From Camellia lanceoleosa (Eukaryota; Streptophyta; Magnoliopsida; Ericales; Theaceae), in NCBI GenBank assembly GCA_025200525.1, contig CM045767.1:123182346-123246345 (forward strand): a DNA stretch of 64,000 nucleotides. The letters run 5' to 3'. Positions 1 to 11,197 of this stretch are shown here, one piece after another. The notes beneath the pieces were generated by a model. That model did no database searches. It saw nothing but the letters and a program-made list of their open reading frames with translations, and was not told where the DNA came from. Within the stretch, counting starts at the first letter, position 1; each line of letters starts with the position of its first letter. The position numbers and the translations under genes were made by a program.

Positions 1-150
1 CCAATCTGCTCAATCCACATCCGTCGGATTGGCGGACGGATGCGGATTGATTTTCTCCAATCCGCCAATATGGCGGACGGATGGCGGATTGGAGGTTTTA
101 TGGCCGCAACCGACCCGTGCCCACCCTTAATAATAATAACCCGTGCCCCG
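1..150. repeat. Remnant of a GC-rich repeat at the window edge
   Basis: The first 110 bases repeat the words GGCGGACGGAT and GGATTGG several times in both orientations, which looks like the degenerate end of a transposon whose remainder lies outside the window. A GCC-rich stretch and a short (TAA)n tract follow. No coding potential was recognised; the class is undetermined. Confidence 0.35.
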
Positions 151-276
151 AACCTTGCTTTTTAAACCAGCATATATATATATATATACACAAAGTGGAA
201 GGTGTGGCAGTAGTGGGTAGGAAGGAAAAAAGAAAAGAAAAAAAAGGTGGAGGGGGTTGGGGATTGAATCGATAAT

Positions 277-505
277 ATGTGGGAAGAAGAAGAGGAACAA
301 ACTTGGGAGTGGGAAGGTCAGATTACGTATGGGTGAAACTGAGGAACCAACCCATCTACTCACCACCACAATCTCCCTCCTCCTCCGTCTTTCTCATTTC
401 TCCACAACTCCACTTCTCACCACCACCACCAACTACCTCCGTTCTCACATCTCCACAACTCCATGTCTCACCACCACCGCCGTCGCCGCTGCCGCCGATC
501 TGATG
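277..505 (+). pseudogene. NLP locus A, exon 1 (frameshifted)
   Basis: This stretch is a close copy of the open exon at 48431, starting at the equivalent ATG (MWEEEEEQ). In locus B the frame continues through VWERLRNHPMYSPPPSP. Here a one-base loss before GGTCAGATTACG puts the ATG frame into a TGA after about 19 codons, and the homologous Pro/Ser-rich part (VWVKLRNQPIYSPPQSP) is open only in another frame. The 5' flank is also shared with locus B (the AAAGTG(G/A)AAGGTGT stretch). Assignment to NLP rests on the downstream PB1 exon of this locus and the RWP-RK start of locus B; exon 1 alone is a low-complexity Pro-rich region. I infer a pseudogene exon unless an alternative start is used. Confidence 0.55.
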
Positions 506-1365
506 TTGCTGGAACGATAGCCAGTTGCTTCGACTACAATCCAATGCTGCCGAGATGCGTCAAATATGCTCCGAAATGGGACACATTTTCCGCGGTGATA
601 ATTTTACCTCTCTCCTCTCTGTCTCCCTTGTCCATTCACATTGCTTTTGCTTTTTTTTTTTCTTTCTTTTTTTTTCATAAAAAGGTAAATTACACTTTAC
701 AACTTTTTACATCAAATTTCACTTTAATATTTGTTTTCAATGGTGATAGTCTACCTATTATATTTTCGGTCAAATTACATGGTATGTTCTTAGGAATTTT
801 TTTTTCCCCAGTAAAATCAGTGGCGGAGCACAGTGGGTCCACGGGTCACGTGCCCCTGATTTTGGTATATATATATATATATTTTATAAATATAAAGAAA
901 ATATTTTAAATAAAAAAATTATAAAATATTATTTAAAGTGAAATATCAATAAATTTTTAAAATTATGAGAATAATAATAATTATTTTTTTTATTGAAAAT
1001 AAAGATATTACGATAAGTCATATTATTATCTATGAAAATTTCAATACAATAGTCTATCATTATTGACATATAATTATAATTAATCTCAATAAAGATATGA
1101 AATTTATTAAATTATTAATTATATTTGACATGTGGGGTTCATGTTTATGTGTTTCTTTACTATTGATTGATGATATCATATGTCAATAATGACATTGTGT
1201 TCATATTATATTGAATTTTTACTAAAATTTTGTATAAAAATTTACTTTATCATTATATAATTTATTTTAAAACTTATATCCATGACTTTTTTTTTTATTC
1301 TCCAAGATATACTAATTACAAATAATATATATATATATATATATATATTTATCTTTCTTGAAATC
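506..1365. other. NLP-A first intron, 5' part
   Basis: This is AT-rich non-coding DNA with poly-T runs and (TA)n microsatellites near 867-882 and 1327-1348. Bases about 640-800 match locus B around 48,820-48,880 and 49,510-49,580, so this is shared intron interrupted in B by a foldback element. A fragment around 820-865 (GTGGCGGAGC followed by GGGTCACGTGCCCC) resembles the end of an unrelated transposon whose partner end I could not find. Confidence 0.5.
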
Positions 1366-1483
1366 TGTGAAAACCCACAATTAATTATTCTTAAAAGAAA
1401 ATAAATTAATTAATTAATTTTATCCAAAATTTATCTAAATTATATATTAGTGTAAAAGTTAGTTTTAAATTAACCCAATTCAT

Positions 1484-2188
1484 CATTGTTTTGAAAACCG
1501 GACCGGTGAGCGAACCGGAAAAGTGACCGGGTGGATGGGTCACTGGTTTAACCGTCGGGTCGAAGCGGTCGAACCGTGACGTCATAATTAATATTATATA
1601 ATTAAAAATATAATTATAAATTATAAATAAATAAAAATATATATAATTACTAAAATAAAAAAAAAGTGTTGCATAATATTTACTAATAATATTTAATAAA
1701 GTCATAATTGATAAAAAAAAAAGTCACTAGTTTTAAAGAAATTAAAAAAATTTAACATTCCTTCCAAACAAATTGATTGAATGCTAGATTTAATTTTGGA
1801 GGGAAATAAAATTTTCAACTCTCCCTCCAATCAAATATGATTCAAACAATTTGATTGAATCCCACATTCAATTTTTAGGTTCTCTTTGAACAATTGTTTT
1901 CCTATAAATAGGAATAGACTTTCATTATTTCTTCAAGCTTCCAATGAGACTCCTCCTCATGAGAGGAGACTCTTGAAGTAAGAATTTTTAGTCAAAATTT
2001 TGATATAATATATATATAAGAAGCAACCGGGTTGGTCCACCAGTTTTCTCGGTTGGACCACCGGTTATTCCAGTTTTCACAAATAACACCGGTTTTTGGC
2101 CAATCCTGGGCCTTGAGGGTTTTCCGGACTGGAGAGGGGACCGGTTCCCGGTTCGACCGGCCGGGCCGGTTCGGGTCTGAAAACCATG
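1484..2188. mobile_element. Non-autonomous hAT-like element (705 bp)
   Basis: The ends are imperfect inverted repeats (CATTGTTTTGAAAACCGG against CATGGTTTTCAGACCCG on the other strand), followed by CCGGT-rich subterminal repeats. The flanks CAATTCAT (1476-1483) and CAATTCAG (2189-2196) are an 8-bp duplication with one mismatch, as expected for hAT transposition. The 3' LTR at about 14945-14953 retains the empty site (CAATTTAG). No transposase reading frame is visible, so mobility would have to be supplied in trans. Confidence 0.75.
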
Positions 2189-2484
2189 CAATTCAGTCAC
2201 TAACAAAGACATTATTAAGAATAATAATTTCGTAGGTGTTCAATATTTGTTGTTTATAAATTATTTTAATTAGAATTTAACATGATAATTATTTTCACTA
2301 AATACCTTAGTTAAAAACCTTAGTGTATCAATTTTGAGAAACCCATACAAAAATAAAATAAAATAAAATCAGAGTCAAATTTCTTGGTGGCAGTATAATG
2401 CCACCTGTTTGTTTGTATGTAAGTGTAGAAACCCTCACCTCATCATTTTTCTTGGAGTTAGAATGTATGAAGTGACCAGAGAAT

Positions 2485-2516
<32 letters not shown>

Positions 2517-3979
2517 AGCCTCAGCCCTCAGCCTCAACATGTTTGTATACATATGCATACTACTCTTTGATTAGAGAAGGCAATGGAGACTTGAGAAGGA
2601 AAAAAAAAAAAAATCTTTGCGAAGTGAAGTAAGTTAACAAGAAGAGGAGGTTGAGAAGGTTACATATTTTCCTACCATTTCACTATCCCATTTCAACCCT
2701 ATAACTAAGTAAGAAAACCCTTTCAATTCTCTCATTTTTTTTATTGTTGAAATTTTCAAATTATATTCATATGATAAAATGACTAAATTTATAGATAAAT
2801 TTTTTTATATACGTATATAAATTTTGTGATGTGTATATCAAATATTTGAAGATATTGATAGTCTTAAAGTTATAGTGTTATTGTGGAAATGGGGTTGCAT
2901 GTGTAGTTTATACCATTAAAAAGAGGATTGAAGATTTTATTTAGCCCTTAAATCTACCAGAACATTTGTACAAATCTTTGGACAATTTTATACTCAAAAT
3001 TTTGAGATGATTTCTTCTACAAAGTTATTTAGAATGATGTCTACTTCATCCATGCATTTTTGCAACAATTATTGAGTTTTGTACGAATTTATACGGATTT
3101 TTAACCAAATCTAGAGTTATAGACAGATTTTACTATGTGTTTAAAAAATCATTAAAAATTTTATATTGAACCAAATCTGGTAATTTCTAAACAAAAAATG
3201 AAATTTGAGAAGTCTAATTTCATAGTAAATTTTATATTATGGAATTGATCTATAAATTTAAGTATGGAATTAATTTAAGAAAATGTGATAAATCTGTGTC
3301 ATAAACTTTCTTGAAATTTTTAAGAATTATTTATAATTTATTTTTAGAAAATTCTTTCTGAAAAATGACCATAACATGTTTATTGAGTATTCTGTAGATT
3401 TATATGAATTTTAGAGTTTTATAAGTAATTTATTTATAATTTTATTTACAAGATGTACATTCTGAAAATTTTGGCAAATTCGGGAGGAATAAAAAATTAT
3501 CTCTTCAATTGTTTATTTGGACTAAAATTTAATATTGTGCTAGTCTAATCTTGTAAATTAAAAATCTATGCATGTGTGTGTTTATGATTTATTTCTTTTT
3601 GGTATTTGCATTATTATTTCATACCATGGTTTAAATTAATTGTTTATTTAAATTTTGTATATTGATTTATTTTTGGTGTGACATGTGTAACATTTTATGT
3701 TGGGAATTTTAATAAGTTGGTACAACATTATTGATGAATAAAATTGAAATTATTTGCGATTAATATAAAAACTAACTGAAACGATTAACTGCTTATACAA
3801 AGTTAAAAATTGAGGGTTAATATCGGTTGTTCAGGGTGAGCCTTGGTTTTTAATAATTTTTACGTAAATTGTGTCGCGAAACCCTAAGATGGCACGGGAC
3901 TTATTTGAACCCTTATCAGTATTTGGTTTTGGACTAAGAGTGGATGTGTGAGTGGCACACAGGGAGGTTAGATAGAGTT

Positions 3980-4136
3980 GGGATCTCCTCCTTGCAATCC
4001 TCCTTGCAACGGCTGAGATCAGCGATTGCAACATCCAACGGCTGATTTCAATTTCTTTAGCAGCTGATCTCAGCCGTTGGATGTTGCAACAGCTGATCTC
4101 AGCCGTTGCAAGGAGGATTTGCAAGGAGGGGATCCA
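3980..4136. mobile_element. Hairpin MITE-like palindrome in the 5' LTR
   Basis: About 70 bases starting GGGATCTCCTCCTTGCAA return as reverse complement ending TTGCAAGGAGGGGATCC, around a short AT-rich centre. The words GGCTGAGATCAGC and CATCCAACGGCTGA occur in both arms, so the whole unit folds into one long stem. The corresponding part of the 3' LTR is replaced by other DNA, so neither target duplication nor empty site can be defined. Confidence 0.7.
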
Positions 4137-4807
4137 GACTAGGTTACGTACCCCTGGCAGACCGTTCCCTTGGGGCAGACTATGGATGCCACAATTTGGG
4201 TATATAACTCCGGGTGTGGGCATCTTTGATAGTTCTTTAATATTTGACCAAGGGGGGTTTCCAAATTAACCGTGGCCATGACTTAGTGGTTAGTAAGAAA
4301 ATCTCTTTGGTAAGATTTTGAGTGTTATCTAAACTATTAAAATTGTCGAAATTATTATAATGGTTGTTACATTTATCATGCTATTGAATTTTACTATTAT
4401 TTTAATTGCCATGATTTGATTATTTTCTTTTAAAAAGAATGGTAGGTTGGTTACGTTTTCTTACTGTGTTACAAAAGTTATGGCATATATTTTGTTGCCC
4501 TAGCGTTTCATGCCAAATTATGTCGAAGAAGGGACTGAGGCTGAATTTGGAGCTGCTGCTAATAATGAACCTTAGCTAACTTAAAGTCAGGACTTTATCG
4601 AAATAAAATTTTATTATCCTTGGTATTAGTAATTACGAATGTTATAAAGTTGTTATAATATTGTCTGTGGACTCGTACTTTAGTTGTTAAGCTTTAACTA
4701 TGTGAAAATCTAAATTTCCCTAATTAGTTGTTAAAATTTTTATTTAGCAAGTTATTTGTTATTTAAATTTTATGATATTCCAAAAGAAAATTTGGGGCGT
4801 CACAGTT

Positions 4808-4819
4808 TGGTATCAGAGC
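4808..4819 (+). other. Primer-binding site of the gypsy element
   Basis: TGGTATCAGAGC begins three bases after the 5' LTR. It is the standard initiator-tRNA-Met complement used to prime minus-strand synthesis in plant LTR retrotransposons. Confidence 0.9.
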
Positions 4820-4933
4820 CTAGATTCGAACCTTTGGGCCATGGGTAGCAATTATATTTTTTTAACGTTTAAGAAAGCCTGACGTTAACTTGTAATTTTC
4901 AGTGACTTAACTAAGAACCTTTTTAATTGTAGG

Positions 4934-5449
4934 ATGCCAGGGTCATTAGATATTAACTCTAATGATGAAAGTTCGGTAGGAAACTATGAATCTGACCCAA
5001 GTGAGGAAGTGGAGTCGCCTGCAGAGGACTATGAACTTGAGTCTGACCCTGAAGAAATTGCACCAGTAAAAGACTACAAACCTGAGCCTGAGCTTGAGCC
5101 TGAACCTGATCCTGAGCTTGAGCCTAACCCTGAGTTTGAGCCTAAATCTGACCCTGAAGAGATTGCACCAATGAACAACCCAATTAAGATAATTGTAATT
5201 GAGTCAGACATTGAAGAGGAGTCTATAGAAGGCAATATTGATGAGAGCACTGGAGATGTAGGAGCCGTGTTTAAGAATTGGGATGTTCGAAATGGGATGC
5301 AGATTGGCTCATTTGTATATATCAGAATTTATCACCTAGGAGGTTGTGTAGGAGGTTGTGGTGGGTACCTACATTGGACCTATCCAAATTTTGAGGCAAG
5401 AGACTCCCTGCTTATATCAGCTAGGCCCTTTCTCGGATGGTTTCACTAA
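4934..5449 (+). CDS. Pre-gag acidic ORF of the gypsy element
   Basis: An open frame of 171 codons lies between the PBS and gag. Residues about 10-115 are very acidic, with imperfect Glu-Pro/Asp-Pro repeats (PELEPEP, DPELEPNP, DPEEIAP twice) and no hydrophobic core, suggesting a disordered segment. The C-terminal 50 residues (FKNWDVRNG, GGYLHWTYP) are more structured-looking and are followed in other frames by Trp-rich coding-like sequence to about 5720, indicating frameshift decay. I do not recognise a domain. Extra ORFs upstream of gag are known in some plant gypsy lineages, but the role here is unknown. Confidence 0.55.
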   Translation: MPGSLDINSNDESSVGNYESDPSEEVESPAEDYELESDPEEIAPVKDYKPEPELEPEPDPELEPNPEFEPKSDPEEIAPMNNPIKIIVIESDIEEESIEGNIDESTGDVGAVFKNWDVRNGMQIGSFVYIRIYHLGGCVGGCGGYLHWTYPNFEARDSLLISARPFLGWFH

Positions 5450-5997
5450 TAGGATAGGCAAACTTTTTGACATTTGGAACCTTCAGTATATCATGCCCAA
5501 CCCAAGCAGAATTATGAAGAGAGATGGGTCAGTAGACTTCAAGGACTGGAGGATCTATTGGGAGAAGTCGGTGCAGCTGCTAGGGCATTGTGTGCACGAA
5601 ATTGCTGTCTTCGTGAGGGTGCTGTGGCGATTCATGGGGCTTTTCCAAGCCACATGGAAGCCGGAAGCCCTTGTGAGGAGAGACTTTCCTTGGCTATTTT
5701 AGAGGTCTTAAGGGAATTATAAACTAGGCTAACCAATTGTTTTGTATGCTTACTTGTAAAATTGCCTAGTTTAGAATTGTGAGTGTAGGAGTTAACTTGG
5801 ATTGTAGAGGCTATCTTTTGCCTGTAGTATTTTATTTTATCTTTTCCTTTGTTTTACTTGTATTTTGCTGATTGTAGCTTATCTAATCTAACTAATGAAA
5901 TTTCTTTTTTTTTTTTTTTTACTATCCTTGCACATAATAATAATAATAATAAATAAATAAATAAATCACAAATTATTAAAAAATCCCATCATCCAGA

Positions 5998-6880
5998 ATG
6001 GCTGGACGAACAAGAAATAGTAACAACAGTAATGGTGATGGAGTGGCTGATGGTGATGTCGCTCGAATTATACGCGCAATTGCTGATAGGGTAGGCAATA
6101 TACTACCCCGAAACCAAAATCAAAGCAAATCTGAAATGATAGCAAAATTTGAAAGACTAAATCTCCATAAATTCATTGGTAGATCGAACCCCTATGAAGC
6201 TGAAGCTTGGTTAAGACAAATTAAGAAGTTGCTAGATACTTCTGACATCCGAAATGAGCAAGATAGAGTGACTATGGCAGCATTTCAAATGGAAGGGGAA
6301 GCAGAACATTGGTGGGAAATGATCAAAAATACTCGACAAATAGAGACATTAACTTGGAGACAGTTCGAAGACTTATTCATGGAAAAGTGTTTTCCTAACT
6401 CGCTAAGACAAGAAATGATTCAAGAGTTCCTTCAACTGAAACAAGGAAAAATGCCAGTCACTCAATATGCAAATCGTTTTGAAGCCCTCTCACAGTACGC
6501 TTCAGCTATAGTAGCAAATGAAGAGGATAAGGTTAGACGATTTGAATGGGGTTTGGACACAGACATTAGAGGAAGATTGATTGCAGCTTTCCACCTATGC
6601 TCAAATGGTAGATCGAGCTTTAATTATGGAACGAGAGTTAGCGGATTCCGAATGCATTCGAAATCAGCAATCAAGGAACAACAACCAACCATGAGGAGGT
6701 GGTCCAGTCCGCAACACCAGAAACCATTCTGCACCAGCACCTTATGCCGGAGGGTTGCAACAGTAACAAAGGCAGAATAGAGGAAACCAGTAGGAAGGAA
6801 ACTTTGTAAATGAGTGGAAAGGAAAATGTTTCAGATGTGGTCAACAGGGGCATCCTCGAAGTGAGTGTCCTCAAGGTGGG
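5998..6880 (+). pseudogene. Gypsy gag with zinc knuckle (frameshifted)
   Basis: The frame starting MAGRTRNSNN is open for 260 codons and has the retrotransposon gag core: AEAWLRQIKKLLD, GEAEHWWEMI, LTWRQFEDLFMEKCFP, and the MPVTQYANRFEALSQYA region. It forms the nucleocapsid that packages the element RNA. The frame shifts near 6600 and stops at 6778. The CCHC zinc knuckle (CFRCGQQGHPRSEC) is readable just downstream at 6821-6880 in a different frame, so gag and knuckle are no longer joined. The start is chosen at the ATG preceding a typical gag N-terminus. Confidence 0.85.
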
Positions 6881-7079
6881 GAGTATTTTATAAATTAGCG
6901 ATGAGGCACAACAATACAACAAATCCCAGCCAAGGCAAAGTTCTAAGCCTACTCAAAATACTCAAACCAACAAGGGACAACCAGAAGCCTCTAGGAATGC
7001 AGGCCGACCAAGAACACAACCACAAGGAGCTGGAAATGGAAAACAATCAGGAGGGACTAACCAACAGGCAGTAGGGAGA

Positions 7080-7450
7080 ATATATACTCTCCAAGGAGAA
7101 GAAGATATTGGTAATCCATCAGTAATTCAAGGTATGTTAACCCTTATGAATTCTTGGGTTAAAGTATTGTTTGATTCCGGAGCTTCGCATTCTTTTATAT
7201 CCATTGCATGTGCATCAAGTTTGGGTTTGGAACTTGAAACGTTAGAGATAGCTATAAGTGTTGCTTCACCCTTAGGAGGTCAAACCTGAGTAAATCTAGT
7301 ATGTACGTCTTGTGAACTAGAAATCTCCAGTTCATATTTGATCTGTGATCTAGGAGTTATGGAGATGTCTAATTTTGACGTCATCCTACGAATGAACTGG
7401 TTGTCGGTTCATTGAGCCATTATTGATTGTTACCGTAAGACGGTGACGGC
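7080..7450 (+). pseudogene. Gypsy aspartic protease remnant
   Basis: The active-site motif appears as VLFDSGASHSFIS near 7165-7200, followed by the second conserved region (MEMSNFDVILRMNWL, normally an ILGMDWL-like motif) near 7360-7400. The enzyme would cleave the gag-pol polyprotein. In-frame stops break it. Spacing from the zinc knuckle and from RT is normal for a gypsy element. Confidence 0.8.
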
Positions 7451-7659
7451 ATCCTCCCTTAATGGCACGAACGTTTAATTTAAAGGAAATAGACAAGATT
7501 CTCTAACTCCAACATGTCGCAAGTCGCGGTGGCATGATCAACTGACTGGATGGTTGGCAAGTTTAATTTTGGAAGACGAAAATCGAAAGGATCCAGGATT
7601 ACCCCATGTGGTGTGTGAGTACGCTGACGTTTTCCTTGACGAATTACCAAGATTACCCC

Positions 7660-8462
7660 AAAACGAGATGTAGATTTCACGATCGAGCTTCAACCTGGGA
7701 CTTCACCAATTTCAATAGCACCACATCGTGTGGCGCCAGCTGAACTTCGAGAATTGAAGGAGCAGTTGCAAGAACTGTTGAGTAAGAAGTTTATCAAACC
7801 AAGTACGTCTCCCTAGGGAGCGCCAGCAGTATTCGCAAAGAAGAAAGACGGAACCTTAAGGTTGTGCATCGATTATTGACAACTAAATCGAGTTACCATA
7901 AAAAATCGATATTCCTTACCAAGAATTGATGACTTGTTCGATTAATTAAGAGGTTCAAAATGTTTTTCCAAAATTGACCTAGGTCTGGATATTACCAACT
8001 TCGTGTTAAAGAAAAAGATATACCCAAAACTGCGTTTCGAACCCGTTATGGCCACTATGAGTTTGTGGTAATGCCACTATAAGTTTAATGAACAAAATTT
8101 TTACGCCTTATTTGGACCAATTTGTGTTATTTTTCATTGACGATATTTTGATATACTCACGATCGGAGGAAGATCACAAGCAACATCTGCGAACCGTTTT
8201 GCAAATTCTAAGGGAGAACCAATTGTATGCCAAAGCTAGCAAATGTGAATTATGGTTGAAGGAAGTAAAATTCTTAGGTCATGTTGTGTCTGAATCAGGA
8301 ATATCAGTAGATCTTGCTAAAGTAGAAGCAGTAATAGGATGGAAAGAACCTAAGAATACATTTGAGATTCATAGTTTCTTGGGCTTAGCAAGTTATTATA
8401 GGAGATTCATTCAAGATTTATCCAAATTAGCCAAGCCAATGACACGCCTAACACAAAAATGA
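7660..8462 (+). pseudogene. Gypsy reverse transcriptase remnant
   Basis: Recognisable RT blocks include ELRELKEQLQELLSKKFIKP, AVFAKKKDGTLRLCIDY and the catalytic [11 protein letters not shown] box near 8137-8170 (the two Asp are intact). The thumb region ([14 protein letters not shown] and [11 protein letters not shown]) follows. Stops at 7814 (TAG where TGG is expected), 7877 (TGA for CGA) and 7943 (TAA for CAA) look like cytosine deamination on one strand or the other. The final stop at 8461 interrupts the link to RNase H. Confidence 0.9.
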
Positions 8463-8920
8463 GTAAAGTTTGAATGGAACGAAACTTGCGAGCAATCGTT
8501 TCAAGAACTCAAGAAGAGATTGACGAGCGCTCCTATACTAATCATACCCGAACGTGACATCGGTTACATGGTATAATGTGATGCCTCTTTAAAAAGGTTA
8601 GGTAGTGTGTTAATGCAAAACAGGAAAGTTGTAGCTTATGGATCAAGACAATTGAAGAATCATGAGAAAAATTATCCTACTCACAATCTGGAATTGGCGG
8701 CTGTGGTCTACGCACTTAAGACTTGGCGACATTACCTTTATGGCGAAAATTTTGAGATATTTACCGATCACAAAAGCTTGAAGTACTTGTTCACACAAAG
8801 AAATTTGAACATGAGGTAGAGACGCTGGATGGAGTACCTTGAAGATTACCAATTCACTTTGTCTTATCATCCCAGGAAGGCTAATGTTGTAGCAGATGCA
8901 CTAAATCGAAAGATAAGAGA
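8463..8920 (+). pseudogene. Gypsy RNase H remnant
   Basis: Conserved pieces are [46 protein letters not shown] and the closing [11 protein letters not shown]. The domain degrades the RNA strand of the RNA/DNA hybrid. An in-frame TAG at 8817-8819 stands where the family has Gln (CAG), and the start of the domain is also interrupted by a stop at 8576. Confidence 0.85.
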
Positions 8921-9139
8921 GAATGTAACCAACATATCTATTAAAGAATAGGAAATGGAAAGCACCGTGAATGAGATTAAGTTACAACCAGAGACTCAGA
9001 ATGGAAAGGGTAGGTTGTTTGCAATAGTTACAACACCACAACTTCTTACCAAAGTGTTGGAAGCCCAAAAATTTGATCAAGAGACCGACTTCATTAAGGC
9101 ACAATTAGTGTCTGGGGAATCTTCACTGGATTAGATGCT

Positions 9140-10488
9140 CCATCAAGATGGTAGTTTAAGGTATTTAGGTAGAATTTTTGTGCCGAACATCAAACAATTA
9201 AGAGAAGAAGTACTTAAAGAATTTCACCATTCGGTTTTTGCGGTTCATCTGAGAGGAAACAAGATGTAACAGGATCTCAAGCGACAATATTGATGGAGTG
9301 GAATGAAGAAGGACATTGCTCAGTTCGTATCTAAGTGCTTGACATGTCAACAAGTGAAGGTAGAACATCAGAAATCGGCAGGGAAACTCCAACCTTTACC
9401 AATACCTGAGTGGGAGTGGAAACACGTAACAATAGATTTTGTAACAGGATTACCTCGGTCGCCACAAGGCTATGATGCCATTTGGGTTGTGGTTGATCGG
9501 TTAACTAAGACGGCACATTTCCTACAAATAGGACCAACAGACACACTTGAATCATTAAGTCAATTACTTATTCGAGAAATCATTAGGTTGCACGGAGTGC
9601 CTGTCTCAATAGTGTCAGATCATGATTCTCGTTTTATGTCACAATTCTGGCAAAGTCTACCGAAAGCTATGGGTACAGAATTGTGTTTTAGTACAACTTT
9701 TCACCCTTAAACTGACTATCAATCAGTGAGAACAATTCAAACTTTAGAAGACATGCTTCGAGCTTGTGTGATGCACTTTAAGGGTAGTTGGGAGGGACAC
9801 TTACCACTAGTCAAATTCTCTTACAATAACAGTTTTCAAGCAAGTATTGATATGGCACTGTATGAAGCTTTGTACGGATGGCCTTGTCGGTCACCAATAT
9901 GTTAGGCAGAAGTCAGAGAAGCACTTTTTTTAGGGCCAGAGTTGGTTCAAGAAACTACTGAAAAGGTGAAATTAATAAGACAAAGACTTGAGACCGCTCA
10001 GAGTAGGCAAAAAAGTTATGCAAATCAAATGAGAAGACCTTTAGCATTTCAAGTTGGAGATCATGTATTTCTGAAAATACAACCTTGTCGAGGAGTTGTT
10101 CGTTTCGGAAAGAAGGGAAAGCTATCACCTCGCTTCATTGGGCCTTTCAAAATTTTGGACAAAATAGGAGAGGTGGCGTACTGTTTGGCTCTACCACCTC
10201 AATTGGCTGGAGTGCATAATGTTTTTCACGTCTCTATGCTACGGAAATACGAGCCACACCATTCTCACATCATCAATTGGAAGGAAATTAATCTTTATGA
10301 AGATGTGACATTTGAAGAGAAGTCTATCAAAATTTTAGATCATCGCAAGAAGAAATTACAAGGTAAGACTATACCGTTGGTTTGAGTTCTCTGGAGACAT
10401 CGTGGGACGAAAGAGTCAACGTGGGAACAAGAAGACGTGATACGTGCCAATTACCCTCAACTTTTCAAGTCTAACAGTACGAATTAAT
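9140..10488 (+). pseudogene. Gypsy integrase with chromodomain-like C-terminus (stops)
   Basis: The zinc-binding end appears as FVSKCLTCQQVK, then the catalytic core: HVTIDFVTGLPRSPQGYDAI (first Asp), VSIVSDHDSRFMSQFW (second Asp), and the region of the third acidic residue near 9720-9760. The GPY-type module reads LSPRFIGPFKILDKIGEVAY and HNVFHVSMLRKYEP. The final part, VLWRHRGTKESTWEQED to RANYPQLF, matches the chromodomain tail of Tekay/Del-type integrases. Stops at 9708 and 9903 have Gln-to-TAA and Trp-to-TAG appearance. Chromodomain integrases usually target heterochromatin. Confidence 0.88.
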
Positions 10489-11028
10489 TTCGAGAATGAA
10501 ATTTTTTTAAGCAGGGTAGATTGTGAAAGCCCACATTTAATTATTATTAAAAGAAAATAAATTAATTAATTAATTGTAGACATCCCATTTTTGACTGTCC
10601 TCAAGACTTGGACATCATCGTTTGAACACTCGATGATCATCCATGTTCGTGTTTGGTTTTGAGTTCCCGGAGGTCTCGGCCGCGCGCCTTGCCTCAGGAT
10701 CTCTTAACTTGCCTGTTCTGTGCTTGGTTGTGGACCAAGAACTTGTTTGTTTTTGCTTCTGAGGGCAGAGAATGGATTTTTGGTCATCCCCACACCTCAC
10801 CGGCCTTGGCTTGAGGCCACTGGCCCTGTTTTGTTGCTACCGGCCATTGGTGATGGCCGGTCGGCATTGTTTTTGGTCGGCCGGCCGTTTGTTTGGTCAA
10901 TCGGCCATATTTTCTGGCCGGGACTTCTTTTTTGCTTTTTTTAGGCATTGTGCATGCCAGCTGTGCCAGCTAGAGCACACATACCTGTCCTGTATGGAGG
11001 ATTTGCACCATTTGCACCCTTTTGCTTT

Positions 11029-11172
11029 AGCTTCTTGAGGAAGCTTGAACCCTTTGCTCTAGCTTCCTCAAGAAGCTTGAACCTTTGTCTTAGCTTCCCC
11101 AAGAAGCTTGAACCTTTGTTCTAGCTTCTTGAGAAAGCTTGACCCCTTTGTCTTAGCTTCTCCAAGAAGCTT
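11029..11172 (+). repeat. Five tandem AAGCTT hairpin repeats
   Basis: Five copies with a period of 31-33 bases; each contains AGCTTCYTSAAGAAGCTT-like self-complementary words that can form a short hairpin. They end just upstream of the TATA box at 11190, as LTR enhancer repeats often do. The regulatory role is inference. Confidence 0.75.
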
Positions 11173-11189
11173 AGGCCCTTGTTTTGTTC

Positions 11190-11197
11190 TATAAAAG
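11190..11197 (+). promoter_or_regulatory. TATA box of the giant LTR
   Basis: TATAAAAG precedes a pyrimidine-rich (CT)n tract at about 11275-11295, a common arrangement at plant LTR transcription starts. The inverted relative has TATATAA at an equivalent place (about 37,491 on the minus strand). Confidence 0.6.

Larger units (their letters stand above)
1366..4804 (+). repeat. 5' LTR of the gypsy chromovirus
   Basis: The LTR runs from TGTGAAAACCCACA to GGCGTCACA immediately before the primer-binding site. It aligns with 10522-10574 plus 14876-17278, with scattered substitutions and small indels and different lengths of a (GA)n tract (about 2491-2514 here, 15255-15281 there). It carries a 705-bp hAT-like insertion. 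From about 3930 to 4770 it differs completely from the 3' LTR, which has other sequence there. Confidence 0.85.

Noticed and set aside
81..369. Overlapping ORFs on both strands at the left edge
   Set aside because: They arise from GC-rich repeats and purine-rich tracts, lack codon conservation with locus B in those frames, and overlap the recognised exon 1.
3980..4136. microRNA precursor
   Set aside because: The stem is too long and near-perfect, lies in an LTR, and fits a MITE better; small-RNA data would be needed.
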